A DNA stretch of 64,000 nt from Nageia nagi (taxonomy: Eukaryota > Pinophyta): the NCBI GenBank assembly GCA_050084985.1, contig JBITNC010000001.1, forward strand, positions 80,972,001 to 81,036,000, given 5' to 3'. A program made the translations under genes and the position numbers. The notes beneath the pieces are model-generated. The model searched no databases. It had not been told where the DNA came from and worked only from the letters and a program-made list of their open reading frames with translations. Below, piece by piece: positions 23,024 through 34,867 of the stretch. How positions within the stretch are numbered: position 1 is the stretch's first letter; each line of letters begins with the position of its first letter.

Positions 23024-23080
23024 CTCAATAAAACCAATCCCTTTTTGCGCACTTTCTTGTGCTGCTCTTACTCCATGTGT
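23024..23080 (-). CDS. TAAC: Chloroplast ADP,ATP/PAPS carrier-like, exon 2
   Basis: The acceptor CATTTTTGTAG|ACA and donor GAG|GTAAGT bound 57 nt (19 codons, phase 0), residues 146-164: T-H-G-V-R-A-A-Q-E-S-A-Q-K-G-I-G-F-I-E. In the family this loop follows the PLDRIKLLMQ signature directly, and THGxR...QxSAxKxxGFIE is characteristic of TAAC and its envelope paralogue. That makes the orthology call stronger than generic carrier membership. It is separated from exon 1 by 23,885 bp. Confidence 0.94.
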
Positions 23081-23346
23081 CTACAAAAATGTAATATGCA
23101 AATAAATATTTGAATATATATTGTGCAGTCCTCAAATACCATCATAAAAAAGATAATAAATTATATACATGATAGTTGTACATTTATCTACATACAGAAA
23201 AGAATCAAATTCATGATTAAGTTGAAAGAAGAATGTAGTTATCAAATGTAATGCTCCTTATCTGGCCTACATCAGTTACAACTTATGTGAGGTGAGATCA
23301 TTATTAGAAATACTATCATTTAAATAAGACAACATGTAATAAAACA

Positions 23347-23584
23347 TATCTTCATTGCTCAATCGCAATATTTGGAAGTTTCCCCTTGAAGTGGTTAGAG
23401 GTTCACCCCCTCCAAGCGGTGGAAGCTATCAACTTTGAACTTCTATTCATTGATATTCTAGATTTAGCTATTACAAATTATTCTCATTTAATATTATATG
23501 GTGATATTGTTCTTCAATTGCTCTTCAATTCTGCTATTTTGATATAAATGAAATGTTATTATGTTATTTTTATTAGCTGGTTCA
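23347..23584 (+). repeat. LTR A of the gypsy relic
   Basis: It aligns with 27290-27444 plus 28281-28365. The exact left boundary is uncertain because a clear TG start is not visible. Similarity begins at TATCTTCATT. Confidence 0.75.
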
Positions 23585-24504
23585 TAAAAAGTAGTATCAA
23601 AGCATTGATTTTGGATACTTGAAGGCAAAATCAATTGCTTTTCCTTTTGGAGACCTAAGTAAAACATTGATCTCACTCATCAATGCGAATTTTTTAATGA
23701 AATTGGAAGGGGTCATAGACAACATATTCAAGAAGTTGCAATCCAAAGTTCAAACAAATTGGATTTATATTCATTGAGTTATAAGCATTGGAAGTTTTGC
23801 AGAAAACTGTACCCTAGGGATGAAAAAAACCATTTTTTGGGAAGCAATGGTGATAATATGAGATCAAGTAAGAGACCAAATTTTAGATGGACTGAAACTA
23901 TATTGACCAAATTATTGCATAATTGCTCCCTATACAACAAATCAGTAAATTTTTCCAAAAAATTTGGTGAGAACTAGAAGATTAAAATCCAAACAAGCAT
24001 CCTATATTCAAAAATTTCAGTTCATTCTGATATATTTCAAGGAACTTAATGTAACTTTAGTATTTGGGTATTGTATGATTTTTAATTTTTTGAAGATTTG
24101 GCCACCAAATGTGCTTTCTAGGGCACAAAATAATATATTTTTCCAAGATTTTTTGTTAGTAATAAACCTTACCAAAAGAACTACATGTAAAATTTCAGCT
24201 TATTCTAATCTATTTCAAAAAAGTAATTACATTTTTAGGATTTGTGGATATCACTAGCCCCTAATTGTTTAGATTGGGTACAATTTTGGGAAAGCTAAAA
24301 ACACAGGAAATATGACTAATCTGAAATTTTGATCGGAATCTTAAATCACATTAAAATCTTTTTGAAAGAAAAGAGAAATTTGCTTAGGTATGATGACATA
24401 TTATAGATCTACGGAAGTGCAGCAACATTAGTGATTTAAGATCATGACTTGTAAGAAGAAAAAGTATGATGGTTTTGATATGATTATGATGAAGATACTC
24501 CCAT

Positions 24505-25020
24505 AACTTTGGATTATAAATTTTATACACCTCAATTACAAATCAAGAGATTTGATGGCACAAATCCTTCAGGTTGGACATATAAAATTACAAAACAATT
24601 ATGACGGCTTTATATACCTCATGATAGAAGGCTTTGTTTAAATGTTGATTGTTTGAATGATAATATTAAGAAATGGATCATATGCAAGATGAATGAAATG
24701 GATAATGTACCTACTTGGAGGGAGTTTGTATATATGATCATTGAGAAGTATGATGAAACGAATATTAATGATGAGGAAATAAGGTATGATTTTGATTCCA
24801 ATTTTAATTTTGGGACTATCATGGTTTTTCAAAAAGACCTTCAAAGCTATGGTCTAAAATTTCCTAAAGAATTCAAGGAGTACAAAATTCAAAACAAAGT
24901 GAAAACACCAATGGCATACCTCAATAGATTTGATTGTGAATAAAAGAAAGCTAAGAATGTTTGGCTTCATTGTGATAACAAATTGCACAAAGGGCATAAA
25001 TGTAAAATGAAGGAGATTTC
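24505..25020 (+). pseudogene. Gypsy gag remnant
   Basis: In one frame a R-F-D-G-T-N-P-S-G-W stretch (near 24550) and then W-R-E-F-V-Y-M-I-I-E-K-Y (near 24715) match the order of plant Ty3/gypsy retrotransposon gag domains. A G-H-K-C-K piece of a zinc knuckle lies near 24995. Stops fall near 24601 and 24941. Only the capsid-like part is preserved. Confidence 0.7.
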
Positions 25021-25221
25021 ACTATTGACTTGAATGAATAGGACAATGAAAGATATAAAGAAATTATAAAATGGAAAAAAAGAAAAAGAGATTCAATAGA
25101 AAGAGAAAGAGCCAAGGACAAAGAATAATGAACGTCCTCTCATAGGTTCACAAAGAATCCAATAGACATATAAAAACAAGATATGATGTTAATTCTAATT
25201 TGAATTTTGATATTAACATGA

Positions 25222-25470
25222 TGAAAGTTTGAGGCTTGAGGGCTTGGCCTGATGGTCAACCAACATACATGAAGAGGTAGCGACCCACATTCAAATCCCT
25301 CAAGCCTCGTAGAATCAAAAGGTGTCATGCTAGCGTCATTGGCTACGTTAAAAAGTTTACCTTGACACAACTGAAGGCTATAGTGGCATTAAAAGCAGGA
25401 TTTAAACCCACAATGTGGCGGAGAATAATGTAACTAGTTACTGATTCCTCTAGTCTAACATCAAAAAACA
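25222..25470 (+). repeat. Probable tRNA-derived SINE
   Basis: TTGGCCTGATGGTC (box A, near 25240) and CACATTCAAATCCC (box B, near 25289) are spaced as in polymerase III promoters of plant SINEs. They are followed by about 150 bp of unrelated body. It lies inside the gypsy relic, so it inserted later. The right end near 25470 is a guess and no target duplication was identified. Confidence 0.5.
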
Positions 25471-27289
25471 AACAGGATGAAAGATTGTGTACACCCAAAA
25501 AAACAGCGAAAGAATCTTGCAATCATTATAATGGAAAAAAGGTATAAAGATCAAGAGAAGGAATATTTAAATCAATTCCACAGACAAAACAAGTGTAAAG
25601 ATCAAGAATCTACTTGGACAGGAATTTAACATATGGAAAAATATAGCAAATGTGTTTTAAGAATGTACAAACCTAGATTGATTTGAGAAATTAAAAGTGA
25701 GAACAAGGTAGCAAAAATCATATTAATGGGCAAAATATACAAAGCAAGAAGAGCTACAATATGGGTGTAACTACACTTCAAAAGAAGAAGTTGGTAAAGC
25801 AGAAGAAAAAGAAGACTTACAAAAAGAGGAGCAAATTTTGAAACCTTATGACTATAAGGATTGATTAAATACCCTTGGCAATGAACATTTAAATGGTTTG
25901 TCTTTTACATCATCTTGACATTTTTTATTTCTAATGAAGCTAATAAAAATGCTTTTGAGGCTTTACGTCAGTGTGACTCCATGGGATCATATGTGGAGAA
26001 AATAGGTGATACTAATGTTGGAAAGTCACATATTGATATGACTTCTAATGGGGATCATTCTACTCTCCATCTACACACTATAATTTAATCATGATGATTA
26101 TTATGGTAAAGAGGAGTCCATATATGGTGCATATGAAACTAATTCCTTCATGCATATGGAGAATTTTGTTAATGATCTTGGTAGACAGTCACACGTGGCT
26201 ACTCCTTCAATTGATACAGAAATGGAAACTACTCATGAGATATGCTACAAAACAAATTCTTATAATGGTTCAGTTTCTTGTTCTCTCGATGAGCATTCTT
26301 TCCTCCATAAGAATTCTCTATTAAATCCATTAGTTGTGGTCTTACCTCTTACCATTTTAATTCAATTAATTCTGCAAAGAATGTTAGTTATGAGAACACT
26401 GGTGACAAGTCTTTTATGGGTAAGAATGTTGTTGAAAATTCTCTCACAAATGTTGAAAGAGATGTCTAGTGGAAGGCCCTTTTACAGTTAAGGATATAAT
26501 TATTGGATCATTATTTTCAACAAAATATTTCACTTCTGTCAACAATAAGAAGCTCTTCCAGGTACAAGATATTTGATCTTCTACTTGGAGAAGCTCTCTT
26601 GTTCAAGAATATTATGGAAGATATGGAATTGTAATTCATAATCCTATTGATACATTTGAAGGGATAACCATTTATGATACTGTAGAGAAAGAATGTAGAA
26701 ATCTTATCTCTCCTACATGGAAAAATGAGCATAAAAAGTATGTGGTTCTTGACTAAAGCACTACATTTAGCAATTCTTTTGAGTCTTTAGTTCATCTTGG
26801 AAAGGACAATCCAATTCTTCTCAAATTATTGACGTTCAAGATAAGGTTTGTAAAACTAATTCTCTTCCTTCCAATTTGGAGCATAATGATATTCATGAGA
26901 ATGTTCTTTATAATGTAGTTCACTTCATTGAACACAAAAACAATTCTTCAATATGAGGTTGATAAGCTCGAGCAAGTAATTCATGAGGATTCTTGTGTTG
27001 AAACCCTTTGTTATATTCCTTCTCTTCTAAAGGATTATACTAGCTGGGATGCTTTTCCTTTTCATATTGAGGTGGATGATATGGTTCTATATTCTTGTGC
27101 TTAAAAGTCTTGTGATGGTATTCCTATTGACGAATACATGATTTCTCATGGGGCTCTTTGTCATGATGCATTATTAGCGTGTTCAAGTCTCTAAGACCAC
27201 TCAAACATTTTAGCATCTATTCAAGGACATAAAATTCAGCATGAAAATAATAAGTATCAAAATTGTTATAAACAATTCATGGAAAATCG

Positions 27290-28365
27290 TATCTTTATTA
27301 GTCAATCGTAATATTTGGAATTTGTCCCCTCAAAGTGGCAAGAGGTTCACCACATCGAAGTGCTGGAAGCTATCATCTTTGGACTTCTATTCATCAATAT
27401 TCTAGATTTGGCTATTGCGAGTTATTCTTCATTTGACATTGTATCAAGGCTCCACACAACCCTAGGAGTGGGGGAGCATGGAGTAGCGGGAACACGTTCC
27501 CAAGAAAGGGAACGATAGAGGTCATTTTTAGAGAGCGCCCCAAAAACAGCAGGGGGAGCGGCTAGTATAATACTCGTAAAAAATCCTAGAATTTTTAAAT
27601 TTCATTGTTTCTAATTCATTATTATTATCAATTCAATCATGTATACAACACTTGGAACTTAAATTAGAAATCAAGTATGAATCATAATATCAAAATGAAC
27701 CATAATCAATGATCATAACACCATAATGTCATTAAGTCTAAATCAGTCTAGTATATAATGAGAGATCTCAAATCAAAAATACTCAAATGACAAATATAGT
27801 AGTACTGAAAACATAGTAGCAAAATACCAAAATCACAACTATCAAACTATGGCTCTAAGGGCTCATGTGCTCCTAATATATCTTGATTGTAATCAATATC
27901 ATCCTCCTCCCCAAGAGAGTTATCTGATGAGCTGCCCTCATCATCCAATTATCAAACTATGGTTATGTTTTTCAATTGGGAATGCTTTATGGTTATGTTT
28001 TTAGAGTTTGGGTGGGATGGGTACATTAATGGGACCCACCCCATGTTTTTTTAAGTTAAAATGTCAAATTTTTAAGTTTTTTTTTCTGGTTGAGCACCCA
28101 TCTCTAGCTGGGAGTGGTCGAGGTGCATCCAACTGCTCATGGAAGCATCCAACCGCTCCAAGGACATTTGGAAACGCCTTCCCCTAGGCAAGAAATGCTC
28201 CCGAGAGTGTCTCCTTGTCGCTCCCCAAAAGGGAGCATATAGGAGTTACTCCCATGTCCGCTCCCAAGAGTGCATTATATGGTGATATTATTTTTCTATT
28301 GCTCTTCAATTCTTCTATTTTGATATGATTTGGATATTATTATGTTATTTCTATTAGTTGGTTCA
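27290..28365 (+). repeat. LTR B of the gypsy relic, split by a hAT-like element
   Basis: LTR sequence runs to 27444, resumes at 28281 and ends at GGTTCA (28365). With the insertion and one 8-bp duplication removed it is 240 bp, matching LTR A. Confidence 0.8.
27445..28272 (-). mobile_element. Non-autonomous hAT-like element (828 bp)
   Basis: It sits in LTR B between 8-bp duplications CATTGTAT (27437-27444) and CATTATAT (28273-28280), one mismatch apart; 8 bp is the hAT target size. It begins CAAGGCTCCACA and ends AAGAGTG, and both ends carry GGGAGC/GCTCCC words. On the minus strand 27876-27950 reads as an acidic D-D-E-G-S-S-S-D-N-S-L-G-E-E-D-D tail like the C-terminus of plant hAT transposases. 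It is therefore a deletion derivative that kept only the 3' end of the gene. A related copy starts at 40293. Confidence 0.75.
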
Positions 28366-29597
28366 TAGCATCAAATTAGTAAGAACCATCTCTAAGACCA
28401 CTCAAACATTTTGGCATCAATTGAAGGGCATAAAATTAAGCATGAAAATATCAAAATTGGCATAAACAATCCATGATCAACCTGATTCATTGTTTGTGTC
28501 TTTTGTCCCAATAATGATCCCATGTATATTCTAGGTGAAGCTTCCATCCATACTATATAGCATGCAATGCCACTAGTTGCCAGATAAAAAAAAGGTCAAG
28601 AAAAAATAAGCCTCCATCAAAAAGAGTTTTTGTTGGCATCGTTTCCATTCTTTGTTAAAACAAGCTTGTTAATTAATTTAGAACCTCAAGCCTTCTATGG
28701 CTATCCAATCTGAAAAGTTGCTAATGTAGTGATGTGATGATTTTCCTAAAGCCACACCTAACCTGTATATTATGAGATTAAACCCAAAGAGATTGCATGT
28801 GCCATTGAATCCTAGTTTGCTTCCAACTTTTCTCAATTCTAGCTGCAATTTGCACAATTCATATGGCATGAAAAACAAAGGAATAAATCCTAGAGCAAGT
28901 TGCAAGGCACTTTAAAAGAACAAATATCTTTCAAATTCAAACATACTATCAAGCTAAATAAGCGGATTCTATACAGTGCAATCCCTCAAAGTTTATTTCT
29001 AGAAGCTTCTAAACACAATATCAATTAGTTGAAGAATATAGCGTACATATTCAACAAGTCTCTAGGAAACCCTCCATATCTCAAGTCTAGCAAACTTGAT
29101 TCACTAGACTCGCCAAGTTTCCCATAGTCTTACTCAGTGTTTGAAAGTTCGAGTACCAAATGTATACGTGTCGGGGCCAAATTTTAAAAATCGTCTGAAG
29201 TACGGGAAAATGGGAAAAAAACATGGTACATTAAAACGTGAACAAACACAAAAAAAATGCAAAAAAAATTGTGAAAAAACAACAAAACTGAGAAAATACG
29301 TGGTACATTAAAAAAACAAAAAGAATGCAATTTTTTTTATATTTTTTTTATTTTGCATAGAATATGCTTATCTAATTGCTATAAAACATTCTCATTGATC
29401 AAAATTCATATTCATACAACATAGACAAAAATGATAAATCATAAGTTCATAACATGGATCATCGATAATAGATATACAAAATCAAAATGTATGTCAAATC
29501 GTAAAATGTCTACTACATGGTGCCAACTTGCCAAGTCCTAACAAGTACTAAAAAAGTAATTGTGTAATACAATAATACAATGTCAATCAAGGCATCA

Positions 29598-30754
29598 TGT
29601 AACACCCTCTCTTGTAAAAGAAAATTAATTGTAGAATCCTATGGATTCCCTCTTGTAAATATTTATTTATTTATTTATGTATTTGTTGTTAGTACTTGGG
29701 ATAGAAATAATAAAAGTCCGTTGGACCCCACTATGAGCCCCAAGTGGTACGTCTTCCTCCCAAGCGTAGGCTAGCATAATTTAATGTTGTTTTATGTACT
29801 TGGAGATCCCGAACATTGATTGTGGGAATCCCAAGGCCTTGTATGGACATGAAAATAGGATCTAGACACATGTATGACTCCTAGAAACCCAACACATGAC
29901 ATGGGGAACTTCTAGGACCCCAATGTTGGACTTGGAGGCATCCCATCACCCTTGGAGGTCCATGTCACACCTTAGAGAGGCTCTACACCCCACGCATGAG
30001 CATTTATGATATGTTTGAGGCATTTGAGTGCCCCTAGGAGGCTAATGTTGGATAGGGGAGACATGGATGATTTCAAGGTGATAATCTAGATCCAGGCTTG
30101 AGCTATATTAGGCGTTGGAGCATCATTGCATGGATAGACTGATTTGATATTATTTCTCCTACCATCCAGTGGACACAAGTCTTGGCGCAGTGTCAAACAA
30201 TCTTCCCCTAGGTCCAGCATCTAGGAGGGTTAGCAAGCTAACAGATCTTGCTAATCTACGGCTAAGGTGTAGCCTGTTAGTCCAACTAGTGGTATTCCAA
30301 GGTTGCAATCCTACCATTCAATTGGTTTCCAGGGTTTGGAGAGAGCTCCTTCGATAGAGAGGATTTAGATCTTGAGGGAGTGTAGCTATCCCATCCATTG
30401 TTCCAATAGTGATCACATTTGCATATTTGTATGCCCTAAATGTCTCTTTGGAGGCCAATGTTGAGCCCTATTAGGCCTGGTTTGTATTGTACTTCACATT
30501 CTACCATTAATTGAAGTCGTGGCATACTTGGATCTCATTCTTGTCTCATCATTGTGTGCATTTGGTGCAATATTGTTTCATTGTGCATGACGTTGGGCAT
30601 TTGAGTGTTATTCTGGCTTGTTAAGTAAGATGTTGGCATTCCTGTCCTGTATTTGAATGATTTTGATGCCCTACTCCAAACGTGGGTGCATGTTTGCTTG
30701 TATTTGATAATTAATTGGCTAATTTGCACTTGAGATTGTATTTGGAATCTTTCA
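29598..30754 (+). mobile_element. Solo LTR, gypsy type, inside the hAT element
   Basis: This 1,157-bp insertion starts TGTAACACCC and ends CTTTCA, with a perfect 5-bp duplication CATCA (29593-29597 and 30755-30759). It is distantly related to the chromovirus LTR (shared GGAGATCCCGAA, GTGGGAATCCC and GACCCCACTATGAGCCCCAA stretches). No internal sequence remains. Confidence 0.92.
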
Positions 30755-30959
30755 CATCAACGGCCTTTTCCCCTGTTATATCGACCACCATAACTATATG
30801 ATCTACTACAACTAGGAGAGGCTTCTATTCCTTTGCCACGAACATCCACAATCGGGAATGGATTGTGCTCCTTTGTGTGCACATGCTCCTTCTCCTGGGG
30901 TTGGACCTCCTCCTCTATGATTGGTAATATACTTATGCCTATGCCTGAGATTGCATCAA

Positions 30960-32330
30960 TCTCCTCCCCCAACTCAATCCATTTAGTCTAAAACTCCTCA
31001 TCTAAATTGTCATCTTCTACGATGTCGCATGGAGGTGCATCGCTATATGGAGGATCAATGGAAGACAAATCAATGGGTTCCACACTATCTGTCTTTTGCA
31101 ATTGCTTCACATACTATCACAGGTTGACGTAGATGTCCACAATATCATCCAAGTATTGTTGTGTCAACCTAATAATAATTAAACAAATTTCACCATATCA
31201 ATTGGAAATTGAAACATAATTGCAAATTTGCAAGAACTAAGAATCAAAATTGAAATGAATCAAATTGCTAACATGTTGCGCCTCTTGGAGTGAATATTTT
31301 CAAAGGCACTCCAATTGTGCTCGCATTTAGGAGACGTACATGTTTGACTAAGGATGCAAATGGCTATGTTTAGAAATTCGGGTGTATCACCTCCAAAATT
31401 TATCCACCATACATCTAAAATATAAAACAAATTACAAAAAATTAAAATTGGCAAAAGTCTAAATGTATACAATAGTAATACTAAAAAAGTAAAAATCAAC
31501 AAAATAAAGTTCAACAATTTGAATTTTGAAATATTTATTATTTAGATTGAACTTTGAACTTGAAATTTCCTCACCTAAAGAGAGGTCCCCACATGTCTCT
31601 ATAGCTCCACCAAAACCAAAGACGCCATGTGACATCTTGTACATCTCCATGTCCTTTAAATTCGGGCACGCTTGGTGGAATCTCTCACCATAGTGCATAT
31701 GCATTTTGATACCTAAGTTAAAATTTAAATGCCATTAATAATATAAAATTAAAAATATTATATTATTAACCAAAACCAGAAAACCTTTAGAAATTTTGTT
31801 GCATTTCTGCATAAGTGGGATCCTTTAACAAACCCTGATCACACAAACTGCATCAAACATTGCTTGCCAATAAAGGCTCTTGGTAATGTTGATTGGCAAC
31901 TCTTCATAACATATCAGCTTGGCCACAAAAAAATCTGTTTTTTTCTTCTCATTCTTGTTTAATAAACATGTGATAGATGGTTGCTCTCCAAGTGTTGTTC
32001 ATGGCCCAAAGCAAGTAGAGATTCCAACAACTCTAGTAGCACCAGTACTAGAAGCTTAAGATTAACTATGACTTAAACTTCCACCACTAGAAGACATCCA
32101 TGCTCGTAGCTCATTTGAACTGCAACCTTCCTAGCTTTTTTCTCTCCTATAGAGTCCAAGTCTCTGTTTGACTCAAGAATAAGGTCTGCACTTGCACCTG
32201 AGCAGATTTCCACACCTCTCGTTGTATGTTGAGAAAAATGGACCTTGACCCTATTAATCCCTCCAACAAAAGTATTTTGACACAAGTTACATTGTAGCTT
32301 CCCTAAAGTACCCGGTTTACATACTGCAAA
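30960..32330 (-). pseudogene. hAT transposase remnant (BED finger to dimerisation domain)
   Basis: A BED-type zinc finger (C-N-L-C followed by G-G-I-N-R-V-K-V-H) lies at about 32300-32210. Broken middle pieces lie at 31900-31600. The C-terminal dimerisation domain lies at about 31420-31270, with W-W-I-N-F-G-G and C-x-H-N-W-S-A-F-E-N-I-H-S-K-R-R-N motifs. A tail with acidic residues and D-D-N-L-D-E-E-F follows to about 30970. The central catalytic part is mostly unreadable and many stops are present. The neighbouring frame 30972-30760 continues the tail. Confidence 0.8.
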
Positions 32331-34253
32331 TTATAATGATCTAGTTGCAGCCCCAAAAATCTTCTCCTTTCAGCTCCAAAACACCAAATGATCTTGGAAA
32401 ATGCTCCCCTCAGCTTCTATCTTGCTCCCCTCAGCCCTTGTCTTACTCCCTTTAGCTCAAATGACCAAATGAGAAGGGGCTTTTTCTATTTAACCCCAAA
32501 ACTCACGTTTTGTCCCTTTCCAGCAGCGAGTAAGAGGTGCAGTTTGCATATTTTTCTGAGTATATCCATATTTTTACCTAGAGCATGTATTTTTTTCCTG
32601 TTTTCTATCCTCTGTGAATTCGTGCATAAAGTCACCTTTTTTCCAAGTATATACGTGAATATTTGCATTTCTTTCCTTTTACACTAAAAAATTGCCAGTC
32701 ACAGATTTGATGCATTTTTTTGAGAAAATTTGTGTTTTTCTTGGGAAAAATTCATGAGAATAAACATGAAAAAAACGTGAGAAAAAAGCGTGAAAGTACA
32801 CGTTTTTTTTGTGGAAAATTCGGCAGTTTTTAAAAATGCATATATTCACGAATTTGACATTTAATCGGTGTTTTTTTAAACACTGGTCTTATTAGTGAAA
32901 CCTGTGAGTTGCCCAATCTGATGAATCTGTCAACAAGTCTCTGGGAAATATCCATATTTCAAGTCTAGCAGACTTGACTCACTGGACTTGCCAACTTTCC
33001 CATAGTCTTACTAGTGAAACCCGTGAGTTGCCAAGTCTGAAGAATTTGTATCATAGAAAGGGTGAACTTTGTAATGTCCAACAGGAAAAATTTGAAAAAC
33101 AAAAAACTGTCAATTCCAAGCATTTCTTGCTGGTAGAAAAAATTGAAAAGTTTTTCAATTATGCCCTTTAAGGTTAGTTTTGTATCGATATTTGAATTTA
33201 ATTTTTAAGGAATGTATAAAATTGCAAAATTTGTATTTTATTTATTGGATCTTGTAGCCAAGAATTTTGCCCAGTCCAAGTCAAAAATACACCTGCCAAT
33301 TCTAAGCCTCATTGCTATGCCAAAGAATTAGGACCATACTATTGAGCATGTAATTAAACTTGAACTTGACAAGCATTTAGCTTGGTAAGAACTCATGCTA
33401 GGGAAAAACACAACTAAAAACTTGCAAAATCATAAATTTTTATTCGAATAACTTGATAAAATCATAAAACTCAGGACTTGTCAAAATACTTGGCAAGAAC
33501 TCATGAGTCAGCTACAAAATTGGCAAAAAACTCAATCAAAACTTGGTCAACCTCAAGAACTAGTGAGTTGAATGTGAGTACTCATTTTGATCAATTCGGC
33601 AAGATTACTCATGAGTACTTGCCACTGTCATGAAATCAACAATTATTCAGTTTGTTCAATTGAATATTCAGCAAACAGGGGTAAACACAAGGTTGATTAC
33701 TCAACTACATGGTTGTGCTAGCAAAAATGTAGCGACATATTTAAATTTAATTTTTTCTCCTTTGCTTTCATTTCAAAGTTGTCAAAGACTCCAAAGCTAA
33801 GAAGATAAGTGAAGGAGAGTGAACTTTAACCCTATAGGCATCAAAATCATACGTCCAAATCCTAGCAGGTAACAAATACAAGGGAGTTTTTGTTTTAAGT
33901 TTGTAAAAAATATTATACGGCTGAGTTTTTTTCTAAGCTAAGTTTGTAAATTTTTGCTTTTTTTAATGATGCAGTTTCCAATTTAGGAGGAGACAATGAG
34001 TGTAAGAAGAGATCTTGGATGTAAGCATTGCAATGAAGTGGGTGGACAATTGGAATGCAACTACTATGGTAAATTTATACATGGTAGGATTAAGTTTTAA
34101 CTGCATGAAATACCATCCTACTCACATTGTAGCGATGTGATGTGAATACATGCCCTAGCACAGAACTACAAGTAGCGTTGGAGATAAGTGCCTATTTCAA
34201 GAGTTTCTTCAAGGAGGAACATAAGCAAGAAACGAAGGTAGAAATGGGTAGCA

Positions 34254-34789
34254 TGTTAGAAAATGGAGACTACAACCGGCTAGAAAACAGAGAGCAGTTT
34301 CTTTCTCGTTTTTCAGTTGCCAAGAAGCCATGACACCTGGTTATTAGTTATAGAAGGGTTGGGGGTTACCTAACAACCTTCCTGATCCAACTTGGGTTTA
34401 AGTTGGGTTAGTTTATACCTATAAATAAGAGGCTTGAGTTGAGGCATGTAGTATTTGTAGTTTTGACAGCAATTGTGAAGTAGATTGTGATTATTGAGAG
34501 AGAGATTGTAGTGACGTTTTGTTGTAACTCCAAAGTGAAGATTGTAGCAAGGTTATGCTGCTGGTTTGTTACTTGGAGGACTTTGAAGAATGATATGCAA
34601 AAGGGTTGAAAGCTTCTCCGTGGATGTAGCCTACATTGGGTGAACCACGTTATCTCTTGTGTCTCTCTTTGTGTGATTGATGTTCATGGTTATTTGATTT
34701 CAGTAGTATGCTTTGAATCTTGTTTCTTTTGCTAAGGAGTAAGAGAATTATTGATGCTCTTGCTTATATAAACTTATTAAATCCTAACA
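34254..34789 (+). repeat. Copia 5' LTR (536 bp)
   Basis: TG...CA ends; TATA box TATAAATA at 34420-34427. It differs from the 3' LTR at 34345 (T against C) and at three other sites (in the GTTTATACC, GTAGTATTTG and TTGAATCTTG stretches). Confidence 0.97.
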
Positions 34790-34791
34790 AG

Positions 34792-34803
34792 TGGTATCAG
34801 AGC
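34792..34803 (+). other. Copia primer-binding site (initiator Met-tRNA)
   Basis: TGGTATCAGAGC, the canonical plant copia primer site, lies two bases after the 5' LTR. Confidence 0.95.
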
Positions 34804-34867
34804 TTGTTGTTGTGTTGGGATTTTGTTGGTGAATCTTGTGTGTAGATTGGAAACCAGGAAGAGCACT

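Larger units (their letters stand above)
23347..28365 (+). mobile_element. Short-LTR Ty3/gypsy relic
   Basis: LTR A (23347-23584, 238 bp) and LTR B (27290-28365, 240 bp after removing an 836-bp hAT-like insertion with its duplication) share about 80% identity over their length, both ending GGTTCA. A degenerate primer site TAGTATCAAAGC follows LTR A at about 23592. A gag remnant lies at 24505-25020. RT, RNase H and integrase are not recognisable in 25500-27290; only short broken frames remain. The element is old and inactive, in the same direction opposite to the host gene. Bases 23620-24500 hold nothing I can name. Confidence 0.75.
29135..32885 (-). mobile_element. Complete but dead hAT transposon with terminal repeats and TSD
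   Basis: The ends are CAGTGTTTGAA (29135) and the reverse complement of CAGTGTTTAAAA (ending 32885). The 8-bp target duplications are GTCTTACT (29127-29134) and GTCTTATT (32886-32893). The transposase remnant reads on the minus strand from about 32330 to 30960. A 1,157-bp solo LTR interrupts the 3' end. The target was a locally duplicated intron sequence, so the empty site can be inferred from the second copy. Confidence 0.88.
29050..33060. repeat. Direct duplication of about 118 bp split by the hAT insertion
   Basis: The sequence before the hAT (about 29056-29134) continues after it (32886-32933), forming one unit. A second, similar unit follows at once (about 32934-33050). Both contain AAGTCTAGCA, CATAGTCTTACTAGTGAAAC and GTGAGTTGCC stretches. 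Related words recur to about 33620. Confidence 0.75.
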
